Below the pieces are notes generated by a model. It worked only from the letters and a program-made list of their open reading frames with translations. It was not told the origin of the DNA and did no database searches. Below are positions 63,803 to 64,000 of a DNA stretch of 64,000 nt, in pieces (positions within the stretch are counted from its first letter, which is position 1; the number at the start of each line of letters is the position of its first letter). A program made the translations under genes and the position numbers. Source of the DNA: Marimonas arenosa. GTDB lineage: Bacteria; Pseudomonadota; Alphaproteobacteria; Rhodobacterales; Rhodobacteraceae. The stretch covers positions 372,001-436,000 of the forward strand of contig NZ_JANHAX010000002.1 of assembly GCF_030848945.1 (NCBI RefSeq), written 5' to 3'.

Positions 63803-63905
63803 TCGGGAAATTGCCGGTCAAGAAAAGCCGACTTGATTTCGCCGCGATGCGGGTTTCACACTGGGGCGAGGCAGACGCGAATAGCGTGGGCGAAAGGGTG
63901 GTGCG

Positions 63906-64000
63906 ATGCAGGTTACCAGAAGATGGCTGGCCGGGGCAGGGGCGGCGTTTTTTCTAAGCGGATGTATGACCGGCGGGCTGCCGTCGCCGTCGCGACGCAG
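63906..64000 (+). CDS. lipoprotein, N-terminal fragment (runs off the window)
   Basis: 31 codons seen. MQVTRRWLAGAGAAFFLSGC is a lipoprotein signal with lipobox LSGC, so the Cys is probably lipidated and the protein exported. The sequence then reads MTGGLPSPSRR and leaves the window. Family cannot be told. Confidence 0.7.
   Translation, partial: MQVTRRWLAGAGAAFFLSGCMTGGLPSPSRR

Overview
The window is high-GC bacterial DNA with the gene content of an alphaproteobacterium, most likely a Rhodobacteraceae (Roseobacter-type) chromosome. Supporting signs are the petABC cytochrome bc1 operon with a Tat-type Rieske protein, the standalone MnmD, the PuuE-UraD fusion, many acyl-CoA dehydrogenases and thiolase genes, and dispersed GC-rich intergenic repeats. 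This assignment is inferred from protein families alone; no rRNA gene is present.

Layout. Positions 1-3229 (minus) form a purine-degradation operon: fused allantoinase/OHCU decarboxylase, ureidoglycine aminohydrolase, ureidoglycolate lyase and an NCS2 purine permease cut by the window edge. Positions 3.8-13.9 kb hold housekeeping and modification genes: smpB, a sulfurtransferase-aminotransferase pair, dapA, a lytic transglycosylase, a DMT permease, and mnmD divergent from an FAD oxidoreductase that looks like the other half of MnmC. Positions 13.9-22 kb carry a CapD/WbpM-type nucleotide-sugar enzyme and a minus-strand acyl-CoA cluster (NDP-forming acyl-CoA ligase, CaiD-like hydratase, acyl-CoA dehydrogenase, class II aldolase). 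Positions 22-28.7 kb carry amn, HU, a second DMT permease, a CcdA plus Tat-exported thioredoxin pair, an AEC transporter and aroC. A TPP riboswitch and thiBPQ follow (28.85-32.2 kb), then a solitary AAA+ unfoldase-like protein with an altered pore loop, and petABC (34.4-37.1 kb).

Positions 37.4-42.4 kb hold a LysR regulator, a GST, a PaiB-like protein, mtaB, dapF and tRNA-Lys(UUU). Next to the tRNA is the scar of an IS3-family element. Beyond it (43.0-50.6 kb) lies an unusual block: an accessory FtsH, a CapA-type metallophosphatase, a dienelactone-hydrolase-like enzyme, RtcB RNA ligase and archease. These are divergent from a 76-residue unknown protein and a nicotinate phosphoribosyltransferase, with an FNR/CRP-type palindrome in the divergent promoter. 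I read it as an RNA-repair/proteostasis/NAD-salvage stress locus, and it is the best candidate here for an incompletely described system.

Positions 50.8-64.0 kb hold a sulfotransferase-like protein, a Cys-rich unknown, and a fatty-acid degradation region (FadJ-like fusion, NTF2-like protein, thiolase, GST, two acyl-CoA dehydrogenases, a 70-residue protein, two MerR regulators with a LiuR-like operator). Two PaaI thioesterases, a MATE pump and the start of a lipoprotein gene follow.

Three repeat types link distant intergenic regions: a ~115-nt element (two copies), a short unit with core GTATTTTCGGCAAGATGAAG (five copies, four arranged as facing pairs), and a GCCGGGCTNNAGCCCGGC palindrome (three copies).
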